Of a DNA stretch of 64,000 nucleotides, positions 57,701 to 64,000 are shown piece by piece. Each line of letters starts with the position of its first letter. The stretch's first letter is position 1. Below the pieces are notes generated by a model. That model was not told the origin of the DNA and searched no databases. It saw only the letters and a list, made by a program, of their open reading frames with translations. This DNA is from Clitopilus passeckerianus (taxonomy: Eukaryota > Basidiomycota > Agaricomycetes > Agaricales > Entolomataceae): contig CALYLX010000086.1 of NCBI GenBank assembly GCA_944990035.1, positions 1 through 64,000 of the forward strand, in the 5' to 3' direction. The position numbers and the translations under genes are program-made.

Positions 57701-57939
57701 GTGGTCCCAAGTCAGTCTTAGTGGTCCCGATCAACCACCGAATCCTCCGGATGGGACAACTGTCATTTTACCCTGGCGACAATAGTGCGATAGCACAAGT
57801 CCTACGCCGAAAGTGCTGGGCGTCATATCCGGTGTCCCGTCCACCTCTTCGGGCTCAAGCTGGTTGAGAAATCGTATTCCTGTTCCAACACTGGCACGTC
57901 GAAAGGATTAAATCATATATTCGAGAGGAGCAAGTACAG

Positions 57940-59553
57940 CTACAGTCTAGCCTCTCTCTCCCGGCCATTTTTGGCCTTAGTTTTTGGAAAGAATCCAATC
58001 ATCTGCCAATACTTCGCATACAGTTCCGCATCTTGAGTCGAGATCGCTCGCGCTTCTCTGAGAGATGGGCTGAACTCTACAGCTTTGTCAATGCACATCG
58101 TACCATGAGGGAAGTGTTCCTTCGTCTGGGGACCAGCACGAGCAAGTAACGCCTTGTTCTCAGTAGCATGAAGCCGCAGCAAATCAACGACAGTCAATAC
58201 AGGCTGTAAACGATGTATTAGCAACAGGGTGGAATCGGAAACTCGCGGAGCTCACATTATCACGGAAGTCCTTCGGTGCAGCAGATGAAAGCAGTTCGGC
58301 CACCTGGCCCATAAAGTCCGAGCCATTCATCGTTGGATACACCTTGTCCTTCGGCATAACATATCGGAGGCTACGAGCGAAAACCTGCCATGGTACAGGT
58401 CGTGGGTGCGTGAAGTTGAGAACAGGAGGAGTACGCCTCCTGTCAATAGCGATATCTCTGATGCATTTCGCTGCGAGGTCCGTCGGCAGGAAAGGAAAAC
58501 GCTGGGCGGAAAACGTTAACTGTGGAGTCGGACAATCAGCTGCCAGACATACACACCCCAACCATATCTACGATGATCCCCAGTTTCAGTGATGCCTTGA
58601 GGACGAGAGCCGGCCATTCTCCAGGCATCCAAGCTCCATCAGCTTGACGACCGCACATTTGGAAGAATCTCAGTGAGGTAGCATTGAGACCGCTCCGCGA
58701 CAGGACCTGAGTGAGTGTGTCAGTTATCTTTCTTACGCAATCGTTAAGGATTGTACTCACAGTTTCGGCAACAAATTTGCTTTCGCCATAGCCCATCCCA
58801 ATACATGCAATGGGGTCATCAAGAACCGTTTCAGGGATTAATTCCCCTCCTCTATATTTCAGCCACATTGAGGCGACCGCAACGGAGGAGATAAAGAGGA
58901 ACCGCAGATTATAGCCGTGCGGGGAACTTCGAGCGAAGGTGATGAGGTTATAAAGCCCCAACAGTGAAGGCTCAAAGTAGGACAGAGGTTGGGCGAGGTT
59001 AACTGGCCATGCGTTGTGTATCACCGTTGTCACACTGGTGCGAAGCTTGGTGTCACCAATGTCAGTATGGACAGGGTCAAAGGGGTGAGAGCGCACTCAC
59101 TTCGCCGAACATCGACGGCTCGAGCCCCAGACCTGGGTGATCCAGTCTACCGTCGATGAAAGTGACTTTGGGGGACAGCAATACGTGGGTGGGCAAGCCC
59201 TTCTCTTGAAACTGCTTCTTGACACGTTCTGGGGATGTGCCTTCGTTGGAAACACGGTTCAAGGCATATATCTTGCTGACGCTCTGGTCGACCAGCAACA
59301 AGTACAGCAAGTCTGATCCAACGTTCCCAGTAGTGCCAGTCATGAGAACGACATTCCCTGGAACATTTGAAGGTCCAGAGAAGCCACGATTTATGGGTTG
59401 GCTGGGAAGGGCCGCTGGGAGGTAGCTATAACTTTCAATGAGATCCAGCATCCTAGCTTTGTGCCTCACAATATCCACTTGTCCTTTCCTCTCCATTGCA
59501 CCTGTAAGAACTTCGGGAGGGGCGTTATACAACAATGTAGCCCATCCAGGCAA
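57940..59553 (-). CDS. Stand-alone thioester reductase (R) domain enzyme, NRPS-like reductase lacking A and T domains
   Basis: Matches the C-terminal NAD(P)H-dependent reductase domain of adenylate-forming (alpha-aminoadipate-type) reductases, which release carrier-bound acyl groups as aldehydes. Seen in order: VDIVRHKARMLDLIESYSYL (linker that normally follows the carrier domain), NVVLMTGTTGNVGSDLLYLL (Rossmann glycines), KIYALNRVSNEGTSPERVKK, VTFIDGRLDHPGLGLEPSMF, TTVIHNAWPVNLAQPLSYFE, FLFISSVAVASMWLKY, GMGYGESKFVAET (YxxxK active site), LNATSLRFFQMCGRQADGAW, FPFLPTDLAAKCIRDIAID and the end QMIGFFPKTKAKNGR before TAG 57940. No adenylation or carrier domain was found upstream in 59.56-60.06 kb. 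The protein, about 450 aa, is either a genuine free R domain or the 3' remnant of a longer gene. An additional short upstream exon is possible. Confidence 0.78.
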
Positions 59554-60067
59554 ACGCCTTTATGTTGGGGTCTTCGAGATTCTTTGCAACCGAACTATCA
59601 GAAAACCAGGCCACCGAATCCGCCAGTAAATTTTTGTCGTACTAACTGGAGCCGAATGGTTTAGTTGCGACAGCCGGCATTTTAACAATTTAACTTTAAG
59701 TTGGTGAGCGTTTGCTGGAAGGTTCGGTGTCACACCTGTCACTTTGCCATGTTCGCTTCGAGCCACTCAAGTCACCATTGAGTGCAGGCTGAGCCTTCCG
59801 TTCAGCAATCATCGGTCTATAATTCATTCTCAACTCCTTCTGTTGAAAGCTCAGCTCAGTACTGGGCTGCGGGAAGCTTGATTCTTCCTTCATCTCGGCA
59901 AGGGGTCGCAGGGAAGCGAGGATGTAAGCGAGGATGTAACCTCGCCTTCGGCCCTAATCAAGGTCTTAATTCGCGTCTTCTCCCCGCTCTACTATGCTCT
60001 AAGGCTTTTAAGGAAGCTTTGGGCAGAGCAACCCGGACCGGCCGCATATATATGTAACACCTAGGCC
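59554..60067. promoter_or_regulatory. Divergent promoter between reductase and wax-synthase-like genes
   Basis: 514 bases between two divergent starts. It includes a short direct repeat GCGAGGATGTAA at 59917-59938 and the sequence ATATATATGTAA shortly before the acyltransferase start. An upstream minus-strand open frame (59560-59766) may be part of a longer reductase N-terminus, as its sequence is partly kept in the truncated copy at 57.6 kb. Confidence 0.4.
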
Positions 60068-61355
60068 ATGAACGTATCGTTGACAAGCTTGGCCATGGAC
60101 ATCCTGAAGCAGATTCACCCAGGCTACTTCACCTTCCTTGGCTGTTACTTCCTTTGCGCTGCTGGTATCGCCACTCGATCACGGAAGCTCCGTCCTGCAT
60201 TCCTTATACCCATCGCAGGCGCTATATACGCCTCACAAACGCACAGCCCGAACCAGTTAGCTTCAGGATTCAATAATGTACTTTTCGCAACTGCAGTGGA
60301 CTATCTCCTGCTTTCCGATGTGCAACGTGACATTCAGCAGATACAGCCAGGAGCAAAGGGCGTTGAAGCTGACAAGCCCATCGCTGCCCAGTCATATATG
60401 AGGAGACTCCAGTGGGCATTCCACCTCTGTCTTTCTTGCCGCGGTGTCGGCTGGAAGCATGGTAGTTGGACCGAGGGAGACCCCCTACTCTTTCGAGGGA
60501 CGGAGTCACGCAGAGCATTCCTCATATCCCGAACGAGGTCCCTCATTCTCAGCCTCATTACCCTATACGTGTCCTCCTCTGTAATGGCTACTGACCCCTG
60601 GTTCCGAAGAGATGCGCCATCGTTTTCACAACAAACCATGTCCCAACGCTGCTGGTCAAACATGCTATTTGCCGCTCAGTTTATGACCTTCTTATCCATC
60701 TGCGGCAACAGCGGCCCAGGGCTTGTTGCCGTCGCAATGGGATGGTCCGAACCTCGCAGCTGGCCGCCGATGTTTGGTAGCTTCAGCCATGCATACACTG
60801 TCCGTCGATTCTGGAGGTAAGCGGTCGGAAGAAGACGGTTCTTGTGAACTTATTATCTCCTACGTCAAGGTATACATGGCACCAAATGTTGCGTCGAGTG
60901 CGTTATTCTCTGTATTTTCGATTTTTCAGTATTTCAGACTAACTGTCCCTACTGGTTAGATTGCATTTTCCTACAGTAACTTCTGCATCAAGCAAATCCC
61001 CCATCTTCAACCAGGCACCAAGTTCTCCCGGAACATCTATGGCGTGCTTGTATTCACGTTCTCTGGTGCTCTCCACCTCTGCACACCGTCCTCCTCCCGC
61101 CCCATGACGTTTTTCCTCCTCCAACCGGTCATACTTCTTGCTGAAGAATATGTACTTGAAATTTTGCAACACACATCCGTCGCTCGGCAGCTCAGCCCCG
61201 CAACTTGTCGATGGATAGGTTATGTCTGGGTTTGGTGTTGGTGTGGCTGGTCATCGTCCACAGCCCTGGACTGGTGGGTAAAATCGGGGTACGCGGGTGT
61301 GCCTATGTACTTATTCAACCAGCTATTTACCGCAATGTCGCAGTTATTGAATTGA
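60068..61355 (+). CDS. Wax-synthase-like membrane-bound O-acyltransferase
   Basis: Polytopic acyltransferase of the MBOAT/wax synthase type; fungal relatives include acetyltransferases in terpenoid clusters. ATG 60068 starts MNVSLTSLAMDILKQIHPGY and several hydrophobic segments follow (FTFLGCYFLCAAGIA, LILSLITLYVSSSVMA, NMLFAAQFMTFLSICG). The family signature RRFWRYTWHQMLRR is formed across an intron (donor after TGGAG near 60819, acceptor before 60870). A second intron (donor CT|GTATTT near 60911, acceptor before 60976) joins VRYSL to NFCIKQIPHLQPGTKFSRN, then GVLVFTFSGALHLC (conserved His of the active site) and CRWIGYVWVWCWCGW. TGA at 61355. About 390 aa. Its location beside a thioester reductase suggests esterification of an alcohol made from the reductase product; that is inference. 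Confidence 0.82.
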
Positions 61356-62246
61356 ATACCCTGCTGCCTTCACAATTCTCCTTCGGGTCATATAGAACAA
61401 GTTGCTAGTCTGTGCAATTGAAAATTTGGGATCCCGGTACCGCAGCGTTGTCTTGGTTCTCTGAGCACAAGCAAAATATTTTTGGAGATACAGCAGCTTC
61501 CATCAGCGTTGATTTGCATGGAACCAATACATAGGGAGCGCCTACAGGCGCCTGTGACCCTAATCCATACCAACGATGATGTAGATCCCGTTCCTTGGTT
61601 CCCCGACTCCCAAGTATCCACCACGAGCCATTTTTGCGTATGTAACTCCCATAGGACCGTCCGCAGAAAGTGAAGCACAACAGAGTCCGGTGTTTGGTAT
61701 GTTATTAGACGTTCGAAAGGTGTGAGTACAGCGTATAAACAAGATGGCGAAGAAATCGAAGATAATTGTAATTACAGGAATATGTACGGACACATACATA
61801 ACCTGATGTGTGTGTGTGGTCACGACCATGATAAGTGGCTGGTGAAGAGGTAAGCAGAAAGCTCATCGCGCAAGCTGCTCAACATGTACAACATGTGATC
61901 CCAAGAATACAGAAATGGAGATGGAAACGAAAGCAACAGATAGGAGCGTATTAGCTCGCAGACAGGCGCTGTCTCGGCTGGGTCGTCCGGAAGTAGCAGA
62001 GTGTATAATAGAGTTATTGATAGCACCGGAGGTTGGAGTGGTCTTCGATAGCGAGAGAATGGGTCGATAAATGAGAGGATGGTTGTTCATCTGAGATCAT
62101 CTCACTTGGTTTCTTGGAATGTGGCGTTGCGCACTTGAGGTAGTTGCAGACTAGTTAAATGGATATCTCTTCAGTATCATCATAACTAATTACACTCGTT
62201 ATATCACGCTTACCTGAAAATGAATGGACGACTGGAAGTATGTCTT
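61356..62246. other. Intergenic, 0.9 kb
   Basis: 3' flanks of the acyltransferase and MAP kinase genes. A short GT microsatellite lies near 61807-61817. No coding sequence recognised. Confidence 0.5.
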
Positions 62247-63811
<1,565 letters not shown>

Positions 63812-64000
63812 TGTAGTCGACGTCGGTGTTGACGTTGAAGATGAGGATGGAGGACGGAAGGAATGGAGAGAGTCAACAGGGACCGGCGACTATAAGGGAC
63901 GGGATCACAATAATACAAAAGGCCGCTCTAGGAACAACAAAGCTTTCCTTTGGAAGACTTCGGAAAACCCACGATGACCATTGTCCTTATTATAACTTTA
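63812..64000. other. Upstream region of the MAP kinase gene, cut by the window
   Basis: 5' flank of the MAP kinase; CT-rich on the coding strand, as is common in fungal promoters near the transcription start. No further gene start seen before the window ends. Confidence 0.45.

Noticed and set aside
52000..62000. Terpene cyclase or UbiA prenyltransferase within the metabolic block
   Set aside because: Looked for Asp-rich DDxxD/NSE-type motifs other than those of GGPP synthase and for UbiA motifs; none seen.

Overview
The window looks like nuclear DNA of a mushroom-forming basidiomycete (Agaricomycetes). Genes are dense and cut by many short GT-AG introns of about 46-65 nt. The families are typical of that group: NACHT-ankyrin NLR, a HET-C protein, a CYP monooxygenase, several NmrA-like reductases, an F-box/LRR relic, ABCG, GGPP synthase, a wax-synthase-like acyltransferase and a Fus3/Kss1-type MAP kinase. 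The species cannot be named from the sequence. No rRNA, CRISPR array or intact transposon was seen.

Layout. 1-8.4 kb: a disrupted member of a large extracellular/transmembrane family (-), an ELYS-like nuclear-pore protein (+), a cytochrome P450 (+) and an F-box/LRR pseudogene (-). 8.4-11.9 kb: gene-poor, with a possible 7-TM relic. 12-18.3 kb: two tandem NmrA-like reductases (+), tRNA-Thr(AGT) (-) and an SPX-EXS phosphate exporter of the SYG1/XPR1 type (-). 20-21.5 kb: a tandem pair of tiny secreted six-cysteine proteins with identical cysteine spacing. 21.8-27.3 kb: Vps16 and an arrestin-like protein (both -). 27.3-30 kb: no convincing gene. 30-39.5 kb: MAT2B-like (+), a small protein (-), an RMD1/DUF155 protein (-), a third NmrA paralog (-) and a G3BP-like NTF2-RRM protein (-). 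40.6-50.7 kb: HET-C (+), exosome RRP42 (+), a mitochondrial TPR protein (-) and a NACHT-ankyrin NLR (-). 52-61.4 kb: ABCG half transporter (-), GGPP synthase (+), a partial reductase copy, a thioester-reductase-domain enzyme (-) and a wax-synthase-like MBOAT (+). 62.2-63.8 kb: MAP kinase (-).

How the genes may work together. The 52-61 kb genes form two divergent pairs, ABCG/GGPPS and reductase/acyltransferase. They look like a compact diterpenoid or lipid-type specialised-metabolism locus, although no terpene cyclase or local P450 is visible. The 40-51 kb block puts a HET-C protein close to an NLR, the two protein classes behind filamentous-fungal allorecognition. The secreted cysteine-rich pair at 20-21.5 kb is the most novel-looking feature: both genes can be spliced by hand to the same cysteine framework, and one of them needs a 4-nt microexon.

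Caveat. Several conserved genes carry apparent 1-2 nt frame breaks, often next to a short C or A run (three in ELYS, one in SYG1, one in the P450). Assembly indels should be excluded before calling decay. All gene models here were spliced by eye; no similarity search was run.
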